In this document: one piece after another, positions 11,222 to 22,280 of the stretch
Numbering within the stretch: position 1 is the stretch's first letter
Layout of the letters: every line of letters starts with the position of its first letter
Assembly (NCBI GenBank): GCA_002049455.2
Contig: KV918829.1
Coordinates: forward strand, 221,157 to 285,156
DNA: 64,000 bases
Direction: 5' to 3'
From: Porphyra umbilicalis
Taxonomy: Eukaryota; Rhodophyta; Bangiophyceae; Bangiales; Bangiaceae
Program-made: the position numbers and the translations under genes
The notes under the pieces: model-generated
Seen by the model: only the letters and a program-made list of their open reading frames with translations
Told to the model about the DNA's origin: nothing
The model's database searches: none

Positions 11222-12804
11222 TTGGGCTCGGCCCTGCCTTTCTACCGCCGACGTTCGCCAAGGTGTGGGCGCGACACGGTGGCGGCGGCGGCCGCCGCCG
11301 CCGCGGCCGAGGCGACGAAGCCGACTGATGGAAACGATGGCCACTTCGGCGAGCGTGGCGTTGCTGCCGTCTCCGCGCGTGCGGGATGGCGTGTGGGCGC
11401 GAACACCTGGTGTTGCCGTCGTGGCGCGTTCGCCCGCCGTCGGTGCGGCAAGCGGTGGCTGCGCCACCCCCTCCTCGCGGCACCAACCGTCCCCGCTGCG
11501 GCGTCGCCAGTGGGCGCGGGTGGTCGCACCACCACCGCGGCAGGGGTGGAGCTGTGGCGGCGGCGGCGGCGGCGGCTGTCGACGCTGGCGGCGGTCGGCG
11601 GCGGCGGCGGCCGACGCCAGCGGCGGCGGTCGCGAAGGACGCTCTGCCGGCGACGGCCTGAGCACCGGCGGAACAATCAGAGTGCCGTCGCCGCGGACGG
11701 AGCGGCGGGGGCGGCGGTCGCTCCGGCCTCTGCGGGCACGGCGGCGGCCACCCCCGCCGCCACCGCCACTCGCGGCGGTGACCCGACGGCGCTGCCATCA
11801 GCGCCGGCCACGACCGCCTCGCCGGGGGCGGCGACCGCCGGCGACGCGCGGCGGCGGCGGTCGACATCCCCCCTCTCGGCCGGCGGTGGCGCCGCCGTCG
11901 GCGGCGGACTGGGCGGCTGCCCCGACCCAACCCCGCCACCACCCTGCGCGCTCTGCGGCGGCTCAACCCCCTCTTGTCCGAAGGCGGTGGCGGCGACGTC
12001 GGCGGTTGAGGTGGTGGGGGGTTGGCACAGTGGGTGCCCCAGCCCGTCGCCGAGAGGGACGCCAACGGGGTGAGCAAAGGTTGTTTTTCTTGACATGGAG
12101 GAGCGCCTGGCAGTGTAAAGCTTGCCAGTCAATGGGCGGTGCAACATGCGATCACAAAAATTGTGGTGAAAAGCGGGGCTCAGTGCCCCTTCAGGGGGTG
12201 TTCATAAAAGTATTGTGGCTCCCACAATCTCTCAAACTGCCTAATTGATCCAACACCAGTTAGGGTTCACAGCGCCGCCACCGCCGCCGGCTATGCCGAC
12301 GCGGTGCACGTGTCGCCCGACGGGCACCGAGTGGCGGGGAGGACGGCGTCGGGGGGGTTGCTGTACGCAGTCAAGTTTGGGGTCGTCGTCACCCCGCCGC
12401 TCAGTTTCGTCGGCGGGGGGGGGGGGGAACGGGGATGGACAGCAGCGGCGGGCCGCCACCGTCGCAGGCGCAAGCGTGCGTCGACAACGGCGGGTCGCTC
12501 GGGGAGCGGCGTCGCGGTCGGCGCTGCTGCTCGTCGCCGCGCCGATGTAGGGGGTAAGGGGCTTTTCTGGATTGCCACGCGGGTGGTATCACGTGGAAAC
12601 GGCAGGGGTGGCGCGTCGACTCCGCCCGCTGTCGACCCGTTGGTGCGCCCTGCGTATGCGCAGTCGGCACCTACGCCGCGAGTACGCGGCAGTGGTGTTC
12701 CTGCCGGCTGTTTGCGCGCGATGGCGCGGCTGCCCCGCTGCTTTTTAGTGACGGCAGTGGCTGCTGTGGGGACGGCGGCCACTGCCAAGCTTTGTATTCA
12801 GTGA
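11222..12804 (+). pseudogene. CGG-rich region with possible WD40-type remnants
   Basis: The plus strand is open for long stretches because of CGG/GCC composition. Short pieces resemble WD40 blades. Near 11335-11405 a frame reads GHFGERGVAAVSARAGWRV, and near 12275-12370 another reads YADAVHVSPDGHRV followed by SGGLLYAV, which resembles the VxVSPDGxRVA...GxLxxxD pattern of a blade. The pieces are in different frames and separated by arginine- and alanine-rich filler, so no intact product is visible. A decayed or badly sequenced WD40 gene is the most that can be said. A non-coding CGG-rich stretch is equally possible. Confidence 0.25.
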
Positions 12805-13118
12805 GGAAGAAGACGGAGAAGGCGTGTGTCATCTGGTGGGCCTGAGCCGTGTTGTGGCAGACCATGACAGTACTTTTCTTATTCAATATGCGGCCTCTCT
12901 CAGTGGGTTGTCTCTTTGCATACTTGCCGAGGCTGTTCGTTGCGCTTGCGCCCTCTTTAATGGGTCGTCCGCTTGTAGCGGCGAGACGGCGGGACGGTTG
13001 TCGTCCACCGTGCGCTCCACCAACGCCCCGTAGCCTACTCATCAGCCGCCTAAATACTCACACCACCAGATGAGCTCACTGCACGAGAGGACTGCCCAAA
13101 GCGGCCACCTCTACCCGA

Positions 13119-13679
13119 CTAAGCACACCCGGCCAACGCTAGCGCAGACAATTCCGTTGGTGCTTCCGTCGGTGCTTCCGTCGGCTCTTCCGACGGCTCC
13201 TCCGTCGGCTCCTCCGTGGGCCCTTCGGTCGGCTCTGCACACGACGGCGTCGCCGACGGGGTGGCCACGGCGGTGGTGCCAGCAGCAGCACCCCCACCGG
13301 GGGACACGTCCACCGTGTCCACATCGACGAGCGCCGTCGCCGCCGGGGAGGCGTCGGGCGGCGGCGGCGACGCCGACGGCGCCGACCCCAGCACCACCTC
13401 TGCCGGCACGACCGGCAGCGGGCTGGCGACCGCGTCGGCGCGGCCAAACGCCACGCGCCCGGGGCGCGAGCGGCCGGCGCCACCGCCACCGTCGGCGGGG
13501 GCGGCGGCAGAGGCGGAGCGCATCGGCGGCGCAGCAGCCACGCCGGCCGGCGCGGTGGCGAGGAGCGCCGTGGCGGCGGCGGCGGCGACGGCCGCAGCGG
13601 TGAGCGCGGTCATGGCGGGCGCCCAGCGGCGGTGCGGGCGGGGGCGTCCGCGGCAGCCGCCGCGCGTGACCCGCGCCAT
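13119..13679 (-). CDS. Small secreted protein with a Pro-Thr-Glu repeat tail
   Basis: I chose the ATG at 13679, giving 186 residues. The N-terminus is basic (MARVTRGG...RPRPHRRW) and is followed by a hydrophobic, alanine-rich segment ending LLATAPAGVAAAPP, a plausible signal peptide with its cleavage site after the AAA. The middle is Ala/Pro/Gly-rich and disordered. The C-terminal 30 residues are seven tandem PTE or PSE units (PTEEPTEEPSEEPTEAP and so on), an acidic repeat expected to be extended and exposed. No enzymatic domain is visible. It is likely a wall or matrix component, by composition only. The frame stays open upstream to 14279, but I see no reason to use an earlier start. GC bias alone could produce the frame, though the leader and ordered repeat argue against that. 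Confidence 0.45.
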   Translation of the reverse strand: MARVTRGGCRGRPRPHRRWAPAMTALTAAAVAAAAATALLATAPAGVAAAPPMRSASAAAPADGGGGAGRSRPGRVAFGRADAVASPLPVVPAEVVLGSAPSASPPPPDASPAATALVDVDTVDVSPGGGAAAGTTAVATPSATPSCAEPTEGPTEEPTEEPSEEPTEAPTEAPTELSALALAGCA

Positions 13680-13779
13680 GGGTGCCGAAGGTGGGGAGGC
13701 GACGGAGACAGGGACGGGGGAGGGGGCGGGCGGGGGCGATGGGTGACATTGGGTGGACGCGAGGATGTCGCAGTCGGTA

Positions 13780-14470
13780 CGAGGCGCGACGCAAAGACGG
13801 CGGGAGGGGCGTCGCCGACCACGGTGAGCGGCTCCAAAGCGACTCGAGGCGGGCCGATGGAGGTTGTGATGTTGCTGCGGATGACAGGCGGGTTCACCGC
13901 ACGCCCCTCGACCGTTTTGTAGGTGCGAGTCACCCCTGCCGTCCCGCCGCCCAGCCGGATCCGCCCCCTTCCCGTCCACCCCGTGGCGCGCCATCGTGGC
14001 CACTCCCCGCGCTGCTGCCCACCCGCCCGCCCGCCCGACAACCCCCAGGGGGGACCGCGGCAGCAGCGCGCGGCTCAAAGCTCTGCCAGCGCGAGGCCCG
14101 CCGCCGCCCGACCGGGCTGGCGCGGCGCGGCCGCGGCGCCGCCGCCACGCAGACGGGGCATGGCGAGACCGTGGCGCTGTCACCGCCGCCACGGGCCGGC
14201 GGGGGGATGGGCGGGACCGCCGGCACGCCCGCCGACGGCGTGGCGGCTCGCGAGGCCCCCATTCTTCCTGCGCTGCCACCAGCGGGTGCTGGGGCGTGCT
14301 GGGCGGCCGCCCGGCACGCCCAGCGACCGGGGCTGTCCACGCGCGCGAGGTGGGGGGGAGGCGGCCTCGCGGCGGTGCCGGCAGCGCGGGGGCGACGCCG
14401 CCGCCGCAGGGGTGTGTGGCGCGCGGCGCCCTCCGCGGCCATGACAGTCGCGATTGGAACCGTCAGAATA
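13780..14470. other. GC-rich stretch upstream of the small secreted gene
   Basis: This is the 5' side of the minus-strand gene at 13119-13679. Frames on both strands are open only through GC bias, and no domain, TATA box or structural RNA is visible to me. Confidence 0.4.
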
Positions 14471-14605
14471 GTGTGCACTTGAACGGGAGTCTGAACGGGA
14501 GTTTCCTTGTCGGTTGCCCTGAACGAGCGATTTCCCGTCCAGGGTTTTGTGCCGTAACAAACCCCTGGACAAGAGCGACTCCCGTTCAGGGCTAGGTTGC
14601 CAGGC
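14471..14605 (+). repeat. Short hairpin repeat, copy 1
   Basis: An imperfect hairpin runs from 14517 (CCCTGAACGAGCG) to 14591 (ending CCCGTTCAGGG). It resembles the sequence at 15368-15465 in the same orientation: both contain a TGCAC-TG-ACGGGA start, TTGTGCCGT in the loop and a CCCGT-CAGG end. Confidence 0.5.
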
Positions 14606-14790
14606 TCTGTTTTTCTTCCTTGCAGCACCCGGATCGTCACGAGGTCAAACACGAGCTCACTGCTAGTATCGGCCAATCAGAGGCTTAATTCGCTTGGATC
14701 ACGCATGATAGGTGATCGTTGTGCACGCTGCACGGGTCTGGCTCTGCAGGCCTTCTTCTCCGCGCAGCTCCCGCCTGCCTCAGGCCCTGA

Positions 14791-15249
14791 CTATCTGCGA
14801 CACCGTTCCGGTCTCCCGGAACGCCGTGTGTGGCCGAGGCGGCGGCACGAGGTCAGTTCCTCAGATCTTGCAACACAACTTACGCATTTTGTAGTAAAAG
14901 TCGAGTACTTCGCTTCCGCCTCGTCGTCGTCACGACCAAATCGGCGCTCGTCTTCTTCACGCCGGCGGACGCCGTCACCACCTCTGACTTCGTCGTGAAT
15001 ATCGCGCAAAGTCAGCGACTGAGCAACAAGCCGTGCTGCACGTAGCGCGTCTCCATTCGCTTCGCGAGTGGAAATTTTGCGTTTCTTGCCCAATGTCTGT
15101 CGAGGACTCGCACGCTTCCGTGACGCGGCGCCCTCTTCACGAGCTCCCGACGTCCACAATCGCGGCGGCTTCACATCGTCGGATGTGGATGGAGTCCGTC
15201 GTGACGACGAAGGGTCGCAGCCACAGTGCATGCAATTGACACGCAGCAT
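14791..15249 (-). CDS. Hypothetical basic protein with N-terminal Cys motif, possibly transposon-encoded
   Basis: An ATG at 15249 opens 152 codons. The protein starts MLRVNCMHCGC, has a GKKRKIS nuclear-localisation-like stretch near residue 55 and then a strongly charged helical segment (LTLRDIHDEVRGGDGVRRREEDERR, split here by my reading at about residues 80-105). Composition is far less GC-driven than its surroundings, which makes a chance frame less likely. I do not recognise a family. It is flanked by two related hairpin repeats (14471-14605 and 15368-15465), so it may belong to a small mobile element. A longer overlapping minus frame (15137-15901) has no supporting feature. Confidence 0.35.
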   Translation of the reverse strand: MLRVNCMHCGCDPSSSRRTPSTSDDVKPPRLWTSGAREEGAASRKRASPRQTLGKKRKISTREANGDALRAARLVAQSLTLRDIHDEVRGGDGVRRREEDERRFGRDDDEAEAKYSTFTTKCVSCVARSEELTSCRRLGHTRRSGRPERCRR

Positions 15250-15367
15250 TTTGAAGAGTACTTAACATAACAGACGTGCAGGCAGGTCTTAACGTCCCTG
15301 GCATAATCGTGCACATCGATCTTAATCGCACCACGTGATCTTCGCTGCGTTTCCACTCGCGACAGGG

Positions 15368-15465
15368 ACCGTGCACCTGGACGGGATTGTAACAAGGAAT
15401 CGCTTGTTCAGGCCTTGTGCCGTGACGAAACCCTGAACGGGATTTCCTCCCGTCCAGGCTGCAGG
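15368..15465 (+). repeat. Short hairpin repeat, copy 2
   Basis: The hairpin stem CCTGGACGGGA (15376) pairs with TCCCGTCCAGG (ending 15458). It is a diverged direct copy of 14471-14605. Confidence 0.5.
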
Positions 15466-15844
15466 TTATTCTGACGACCATAAAAGGGGGGACAGTCGAG
15501 GCTGGAACCACAAGAGGGGGGGAGGGGAGAAAGCTGCTCGCCGGCTCGAGCGGCACGCTCCACATCAGGTGCTGTGGCGGCGGAGAGGGGGGGGGGTAGG
15601 GAGGAACGCGACGGAAACTGCAGCGCCGCCCCAGGGAAGGACAGGGCGCGAGACCGCCGGCCGGCAGCAAGGTGTCAGGGCCAACGAGGCACCGCGTCAG
15701 TGGCGGCAGCCGCCACGCGAGGCGCGCGGAGGGAGGGAGGAGGTGGCAGCTGCGGGTTGGCACGTGGCTGCTGCGCGGCCGGCGCGGGCAGGGCGTCAGC
15801 CACGCTTGCTGCTGCAAGCGCCATCCACTCAGCAGCGCGGCCAA

Positions 15845-15965
15845 CTGAAAGCGCGTACAAGAAAACACCCTGGCCTGGAGTTGTGCTGTGATCGAAGACA
15901 ATCTATTTGGGTAAGTGCTGGAGCATTACTGAAAGCGCGTTCGCGAAAACACCCTGGACTTGCAA
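15845..15965 (+). repeat. Pair of ~33-bp direct repeats
   Basis: The segment CTGAAAGCGCGT...GAAAACACCCTGG occurs at 15845-15877 and again at 15929-15961, differing at a few positions and separated by about 50 bp. Function unknown. Confidence 0.55.
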
Positions 15966-16885
15966 GACGATAGAACTGTTTTCACACGACGAAAGATACA
16001 TAGGCAAGTCGAGCACCGCCTCCCGGGTGAGCGTCACCTGCACGACCGGCGCCGCTTGGGAGCGCACTTACGAGCGGGAGATCAGAAAAAAGGAGACGAG
16101 GAAGGCGGCCATGGCGGCAGTGGTGGCGGTCGCCGACGTGACCACTGCTTGCTGGCGTAGGGGGCGCTCCGCCCACCGCCGCCGCGGCGTCCACCGCTGC
16201 CCGCACGAGCGGCAGCTGCTGCCATCGGGGGGGTACCCGCCCACTGGTGGGTAGCGGCCGCCCGCACGCTCCTCGACGATCAGCGCTTTGTCTTCGTCCG
16301 AGAGGGGGTAGGTGATCGCCGCGAGGGGCTCCTGCCGCACCCACCGGAGGGTCAGCAGCGGCCGCCACCGCCGTGGCGGGCGGCGGCTGCCACCAAGGCA
16401 CGGCCGCCACCATCTGAGCAACCACCGGCCGACGCTGGCTGGGCAGTCGTCGCTTTCCGCAGCGCAGACTCGAGGCCGAGCTGCGCGATGCGCACGTGCG
16501 CGGCGGCGACGCGGTGGATGGGGAGGGGGGGTATGTGGGGCCACAGAGGGGGAGGGGGGGGAAAGAAGCCGTTGATGGCACGGGGGGGCGGGCGGCGGGG
16601 TGGAGCTAGAAAATAGCAGGGGCTCCACGCCGCCGCCGCCGCCGCCGCCGGCACCGCCGCGGCCGCGGCCGCCGCGGCCGCGGGCGCCACCCGCTGCCGT
16701 GTGCGGGCGCGCGTCGTGCGCACGGTCGTCCACTGCTCACCGCCGCGTCGGCGGCAGGCGCGGCGGCAGCACCGCCAGCGGCGGTGGCCGCCGCCCCCAC
16801 CCGCCGCGCGTGGGTGTTGCGGGAAGGGACGCGACCACGCAGGCCGCAGCGCATTCAGCGCCGACACGACCCCCTGTTTGAAGAA

Positions 16886-17350
16886 TCAAAACCGACGTCT
16901 CCCACAGGGCCCGCAGAGCCCGATTCTGGCCAAGTACCGCGGAATCGCGACATCATAGCCGTCTGTGGCCGCGTCCATCTGCCCCCACGACCCCGTAAAC
17001 GCCGAACCTGCCCTCGCACACCTGTTTAACCACGATTCTGCTTCCGCGGACCGTACGGGCGATGAAGACGTCGCCACCTCTAGCAACTTCACAGAAAGAT
17101 GCGGGCAGCCCCGGCGCATGTTCCCATAGTCAAGAAAGCGCCGGGAGACGTCCTGCAACGGCGTAGGGAGCCAAACGGACCGCCAAAAACGTTTTTTAAG
17201 TACTCCCGCAACGTGCACTAGAAAAAAGGACTTTTTTTTCGACGTGTGGGTGTGAGAAAGCACCCTAGACTCAAGTCCAGGGAATTTAGACTTGAAGCAT
17301 TCCGCGTCGCGACTCACTTGGCACGTGGTTATATTTTTCATGCACTGCAT
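16886..17350 (-). CDS. Hypothetical ORF in duplicated arm (left copy)
   Basis: This 154-codon frame is preserved in both arms (right copy 46851-47315). Nothing in it matches a family that I know. The part after a pyrimidine tract and TAG (starting HVAGVLKKRFWRS) may be an exon, because the same 24-bp junction occurs a third time at 62638-62661 after another pyrimidine tract and TAG. Confidence 0.25.
   Translation of the reverse strand: MQCMKNITTCQVSRDAECFKSKFPGLESRVLSHTHTSKKKSFFLVHVAGVLKKRFWRSVWLPTPLQDVSRRFLDYGNMRRGCPHLSVKLLEVATSSSPVRSAEAESWLNRCARAGSAFTGSWGQMDAATDGYDVAIPRYLARIGLCGPCGRRRF
17197..17220 (-). repeat. 24-bp motif, copy 1
   Basis: This is an exact 24-mer (core GTACTCCCGCAACGTGCA) shared with 46981-47004 (inverted) and 62638-62661. 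On the coding strand it follows a pyrimidine tract and contains TAG, as a splice acceptor would. Confidence 0.7.
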
Positions 17351-18433
17351 TGGTTTTTATTTTTATTTCATTGCGGGCGTCCACGGGCAGGCGCGCGCGC
17401 CAGAGCCGTCCGCCCCGGAGCGCGCCGGCCCCCCACCCAGGCGACGCCGTGCTTGCGACAGTCCTAAGCCACGCACGGCTCGCCGACAGCCTCACCCCCC
17501 CAGCCCACCGGCCTCACACCCACGTCCGCCTCCGCCACCGCTACCGCGCAGTCCACCCGCTCCCTGGTGCAGACGCCACGCCACTCCCGCCCCCTTTTCC
17601 ATGATGGCTAGGCTTGTTGCCTGTAGCAAGCCTATCGCAGAAGGGAGGCGCGGGCGCAGGGTCCGCCGCCGCCGCCGTAGGGGCTGCCACCGGCTAGCCA
17701 GCGGCGTCTTCACCCATCCCCCCCTCCAGCACCACGGCCCCTCATCCCCTCCACAGCCCTCCGAACGTACCCCCCTGTCCGTTCTCCTCCCCCCACGACG
17801 TACCGCGCGGTCAGTTGCGTAACATCCCGCATGGCCGGATCCGCCACCGCGACACCACCACCCTCTCGCACGGGCCACACGCACGACGCCGCCCTCTCCT
17901 CGTCACAGGTCCGCGCACAGCACCACGCGGGCAGCTGCGTCACGCCACTAGCGACTGCCCGCTCCAGTCACTACGCGCCACGGTCAGACTGTGGGATTAC
18001 AGGCTCGTGCCAGTGGTCGGCGGATATCCCTCGGCCTGTGAACGACCGTGTCACCAGGAAAGGGGGGGAGTCAGTAGACGTTCTCGTCCCCACAACGGTG
18101 GTTTACTGAGGGAAGCAATGACAATCGACACCCCCTCGGTGGCGGCTCGCAGCCGTGCCGAGGCCAGCCATAAGACCCGCTGTCCCGGGGCCAGCGCGCG
18201 TACGCGTGCGCAGGGCCCCTCAAGGGCGCCTCTCCTCCACGCCCTCGATTCCCCCCGACAGGTAGTGTCAGGAGATCCCGCGAGTCGCCCGTGTCCGGCC
18301 ACGTTAAGGGGGCCCGTCACAAATAGACCGCTAATCGGTAGCTAACTAGACACGCACTAGAGAACTCTCGCTGGTACTGTCAACCATAGTGGCCCGAGAT
18401 TGACCGCAATCGGGCCGGCCAGGGGGAGTTGAC

Positions 18434-18781
18434 TCACACTCCCGGGACTTCCGTGGTCTGACACGGAGACGCGGTACCGGGTCGGATGACCCACTGCTCA
18501 ACGGGGGTGCGGTCCACCCCCGTCGCCAGGAGCGGCTCGAGCGCGCCGCTTGGCTTCACCTTCGTGAGGCTGTCGGCAATGTTGTTGTCGCTCATAACCA
18601 GGCCGACGTTGGAAATCTCCCGGCGGTTGTAGGCCTCCCGGGCTGCCGCCACGTCGATGAGGAGGCGCTTCTCCGTCGGGTGTGAGCCACGAGTGACGAC
18701 GTCAAAGAGCTGCTTTGAGTCGGTGAGGATGGTCATCGGGATGTGGCAGTCGTACAACCGCTCCAGGTCGTGGCGGAGCAT
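18434..18781 (-). pseudogene. Copia RNase H, left copy (frame-shifted)
   Basis: This is the C-terminal end of the Copia polyprotein: MLRHDLERLYDCHIPMTILTDSKQLFDVV, with the DSKQ and later MSDNNIADSLTK segments usual for Copia RNase H tails. It is out of frame with the RT part at 18792 by one base, at the FDEAY junction, exactly as in the right copy. The break therefore predates the duplication. Confidence 0.7.
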
Positions 18782-18791
18782 GTAGGCCTCG

Positions 18792-20780
18792 TCAAACGGA
18801 CCGCACCACGCGGCGCGACTTGCGGCTGGAGAAGCTCAAGACGTGTGCCCGTCCGCGACCATCCACCAGCAGGATGATGAATCCCAGCTGGGACGACTGG
18901 TCGTCGTTGGTCGCAAAGGACGCGTCCGCATAGGCTCGTAGCTGCAGAGTGGTCCGGTCAAGAGGCGGGTAGTGGAGCTCTAATGAGGGGGATGCCTGCG
19001 CCGCCCTGATCGCCTTGTTCAGGGCGTTCACGTGTCGGGGCTCGTAGGTCGCCTTGCTGACCTGGGCAGCCTTGTTAATGGCGCACCCAAGGTCAGGGCG
19101 CGTGTGCCCGACCCATGCGACCGCCGCCCGTACGGAGGTGAAGCGCTCGTAGGAGGCGCCCGTGGTTAGCAGCGTGAGCGACGCGACGTACGCCGTCTGG
19201 TCCAACGTAAAGGTCCGCGGGAGGCGCCGCGAGGTCTTGACCTGCACGCCGACGAACTCCATCTCGTCCATCTGCCGAGGCTTGGCCTCGAACACCCGCA
19301 ACGTCGTCTTGGTGGCCGTCTGGAACTCGTCTGTGCCGCCCAAGAGGCAGTCGTCAACGAACGTACCCATCAGGTCGACGAGGCCATTGACACCCTTGCG
19401 CATATAGAGCGCTGGATCTGACGACAACGGGGTCATGAGGAGGTCGTCGCGGACGTGCCGCTGCAAGGTCACGAACCAATAGTCACCCGCGTCACACACC
19501 CCGTACAAGGGGCGAACCAGCAGAAGGACCTCATCGTCAGTGAGGTCAAAGAGGTGTCGGTCCTCGGGGCGTGGGTCCAGGTACAGGGTGCGGGCGAGTG
19601 TGTCGCGGCTCTGCAGGTAGGCCTGGTTAATGTCGTGAGAAAACAGCCGGAACTGCAGGACCGCCGACGTCGACACCAACAACCGCGTGGACCGCTGCCG
19701 CAAGGTGGCCAAGTTGTGCACCATGAACGGCTTGGCCTTGTCCAGGTGACCTTGTGCGACATAGCGGGCCTTGGGCTTCTCGTCGGATGTGCCCACATCC
19801 TTGAGCGTGAAGACGAAGCGGCCGCGGATAATGTTGCTGCCCGTCGGGAGGCTGCTGCGCGCGACGGGGCGGATAGCTCCACGTGTGAGCAGCCCATCGA
19901 CCTCCGCCTTGGCAGCCGCCTGGGATGTGCCCACATCCTTGAGCGTGAAGACGAAGCGGCCGCGGATAATGTTGCTGCCCGTCGGGAGGCTGCTGCGCGC
20001 GACGGGGCGCATAGCTCCACGTGTGAGCAGCCCATCGACCTCCGCCTTGGCAGCCGCCTGGAACGCCGCTGTGGGAGTTCGTGGGTCCCCCGCTGGGACG
20101 TCCTTGGTGAGGTACACGGTTCGTGCTCCGTTGCCCGTCCGCGAGGCCGGGTCCTCGCGCTTCATAGCCCTGCACGCGGCGCCCACAGAGACCAGGTACT
20201 GCTTACCGCTGATGATGGCATCCAGCAGGGCGCCCAAGTCCTCCGGCTCCGTCGCACTGCCGCGCACCGTCCCTACGGGCGTCGACCGAGGTGATGGAGG
20301 GTGGGCCGCACCATTGACACCGGACTTCTGTGGAGCGCCGGCCGCTGTGCGTTGCCCGCCCCCGGCTCCGGTCGCCGTAACACCTTGATTCGTTGCCACC
20401 GGCGACGCTCCTGGGGTGGCGTCCCCACGACTGCCGGTGCCCTCCGCCCCCCAATCCTCGGTTATGCCTGCCGCGGGCGGCTCCCCTTGGCGGGTCGGTT
20501 GAGTCGTCCCCGGTGGAGTGCCCCCGACTGCGGGGGGCGCACTGCCGGCCACTTTCGGGGGGTGGTAGAGCAGTTGTTTGTCGACGCTGAAGGGCCGCAT
20601 GGCCCCACCGACGTCCATCCAGGCCAACTTGTCACGAAGCGCCACTATCGAATGGGGGCCAACCCAGCTGTCAACGGGTGGCTCCCGGTACACAAGCACC
20701 TGGGCGCCCAACACCAGGTCGGCGTCGCTCGCAGCAGGGATGCGGTCGCGGAGCGCGACGCGGAGCCGCGCGCGCGCCAC
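18792..20780 (-). pseudogene. Copia reverse transcriptase region, left copy
   Basis: This 662-codon open stretch is equivalent to 43423-45411 and contains the same RT block (GTFVDDCLLGG) and RNase H start (YADASFATNDD). It begins directly after the in-frame TAG that ends the integrase part. It shares the internal 138-bp tandem duplication (19785-20060). Only a handful of substitutions separate it from the right copy. Confidence 0.8.
19785..20060 (-). repeat. 138-bp tandem duplication inside the Copia RT, left copy
   Basis: Two adjacent 138-bp units encode a repeated 46-residue segment starting QAAAKAEVDGLLTRGA and ending FTLKDVGTS. The units differ by one residue (Met/Ile). The right copy has it too, at 44143-44418. 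Confidence 0.92.
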
Positions 20781-21382
20781 CTACGCGCGCATCTCCTTCC
20801 GTGCGGTGTCCGCCGCGCGCATGCAGTCCAGCTGCGCGGGTAGGAGCAACGGGCTCACGGGTATCCGGGGGATAAGGCCAATGACCAACAAGGTGGGCAC
20901 TAGGCCGTGTGGTCGGATGGTTTGATTCATTGCCGACACTGTGAGGGCGAGGACCACCTCGGGGGGCACATCCGGGTGGTCGCGCTTGACACGCCGGTAG
21001 ATGTTCCGGAGCACGGCATGGTATCGCTCGCCGGCGCCCAATGAGTTGTGTGACTCCGCTCCTGACTCAATGTGGCGCGTACCGGCTGCGTGCACCAGCG
21101 CCCGCCACCCTGCCGCGACAAACTGCGGGCCTTGATCTGTGTGCATGGCCTCTGGGTGCCCCGCGTAGGCGTAGACCCAACTCCGCGTGTAGGCCCACCA
21201 CACGGCCTCCACCGTCTCGCCCTGCAGAAGTGTGGCGGCGCTGAACAGCGTGTCCTTATCGACTACGTGCAGCACCGGCTTACCGTCAAGGTACATCAGG
21301 TCCAGGAGCACCGTGCGGTTGAAAACAATGTCTTGTGTGGGCAACGCCATACGGAAGCGACTAAGCGCCCGTGCTAGGCGTA
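20781..21382 (-). pseudogene. Copia integrase core, left copy, cut by the chromovirus LTR
   Basis: The integrase core is present with its first Asp (DLMYLDG), second Asp (MHTDQGPQF) and Glu (LGAGERYH). The N-terminal HHCC part found in the right copy is missing, because the sequence switches to the gypsy LTR at 21383. The part ends with an in-frame TAG before the RT stretch. Confidence 0.8.
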
Positions 21383-22111
21383 TGTGACGGTCCGTCACAT
21401 GGCCCCCACACTCCGGGATCCAGATTCCCCGGAAATATGCCCCACTAACGCATATTTCAAATTGTTCCGTTGGCGACCCACTTGTGCTCATCTCGTGGCT
21501 CACCAACCACAACCGCAATCCCAATACTTCCCTGTGATTCATAACCCCCTCGAGCGGGCCCCTACTTAAGGGCCTAATTTTGTGTAAACCCCACTTGGAT
21601 TAGCGACTTATGTTACTTTGTGCCCCTGACTCCGGGGCACCGCGCGGGTGTCACGTAGCACCCTTCCCCCCGCCTCTACTCAAGGCGGTATTCGAAGCTT
21701 CGGCCGTCCTCCGAGTTATGAGCCCAGTGGGCCCTGAGGAGAGGGCTTTCCGTGGGTCCTTTGAGGGTGTCTGAGAAGGGTTTTCCGAGGGTCCTTTGAG
21801 GGAGTCTGGGGAGGGTTTTCCGAGGGTCCTTTGAGGGTGTCTGAGGAGGATTTTCCGAGGTTCCGAGGGGAACGGACGGGATAAGAGGGTGAGGCGTGAG
21901 TGTCGCCTCGAGGCCTTCGACGCGGGCAAGTAAACTTCCGGTCACACAACTCGTGTTTGTCGCTCGGGGCGCCTTCCCCCGGTCGACGCCGTGCGTGTGT
22001 GCTCTTCGGGGTTTCCTTCCGGGGCGGGTATTCCCCGACAGGACTACCCGGCGACACGGTTTGGCTCGCCCTCCCCCCAGCTGGGTGGGGTGGACTGAGC
22101 GTGTTGTCACA
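21383..22111 (+). repeat. 5' LTR of the chromovirus
   Basis: The LTR starts TGTGACGGTCCGTCACA, itself a palindrome, and ends TGTTGTCACA, so the termini are TGTGAC/GTCACA inverted repeats. A 35-bp unit (TTTTCCGAGGGTCCTTTGAG and 15 further bases) is tandemly repeated around 21740-21870. A CTTAAGGG block near 21565 may be a promoter element. Confidence 0.92.
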
Positions 22112-22113
22112 TT

Positions 22114-22130
22114 TGGTGGAGCAGCAGGGG
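22114..22130 (+). promoter_or_regulatory. Primer-binding site of the chromovirus
   Basis: Two bases after the 5' LTR comes TGGTGGAGCAGCAGGGG. It begins TGG, complementary to the CCA end of a tRNA. Which tRNA primes is not clear; it is not the usual initiator-methionine site. The same sequence follows the LTR of the second copy at 63553. Confidence 0.6.
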
Positions 22131-22280
22131 AGGAAGGCAACTCAACCCTCCTCGGGGTGGTGGCGGTGCGCCAACCCGCCTCGGGGGGAACCTAGTTGGT
22201 CCTCCTCCCCTTGGTGCCTAGCGCTGCGGGCGGTGCCCCGCAACGCCAGGTTTGGCTGAGTCCGGCCGGGTCGATGGCCG

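Larger units (their letters stand above)
16281..21382 (-). repeat. Left arm of a 5.1-kb near-identical inverted duplication
   Basis: Read on the minus strand this arm matches 42829-47923 almost base for base. For matching bases the two coordinates add up to 64203, drifting only to 64201 across the arm, so there are almost no indels. It holds the 3' part of a Copia element (18434-21382) plus 2.1 kb beyond it. Homology stops abruptly at both ends: at about 16281 the sequence diverges, and at 21383 the chromovirus LTR begins exactly where the match ends. Confidence 0.9.
18434..21382 (-). mobile_element. Copia LTR-retrotransposon fragment, left copy
   Basis: Integrase, reverse transcriptase and RNase H are in the order INT-RT-RH, which defines Ty1/copia. 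No gag and no 5' LTR are present, the integrase is truncated, and one stop and one frameshift break the polyprotein. It is inactive on its own. Confidence 0.85.
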
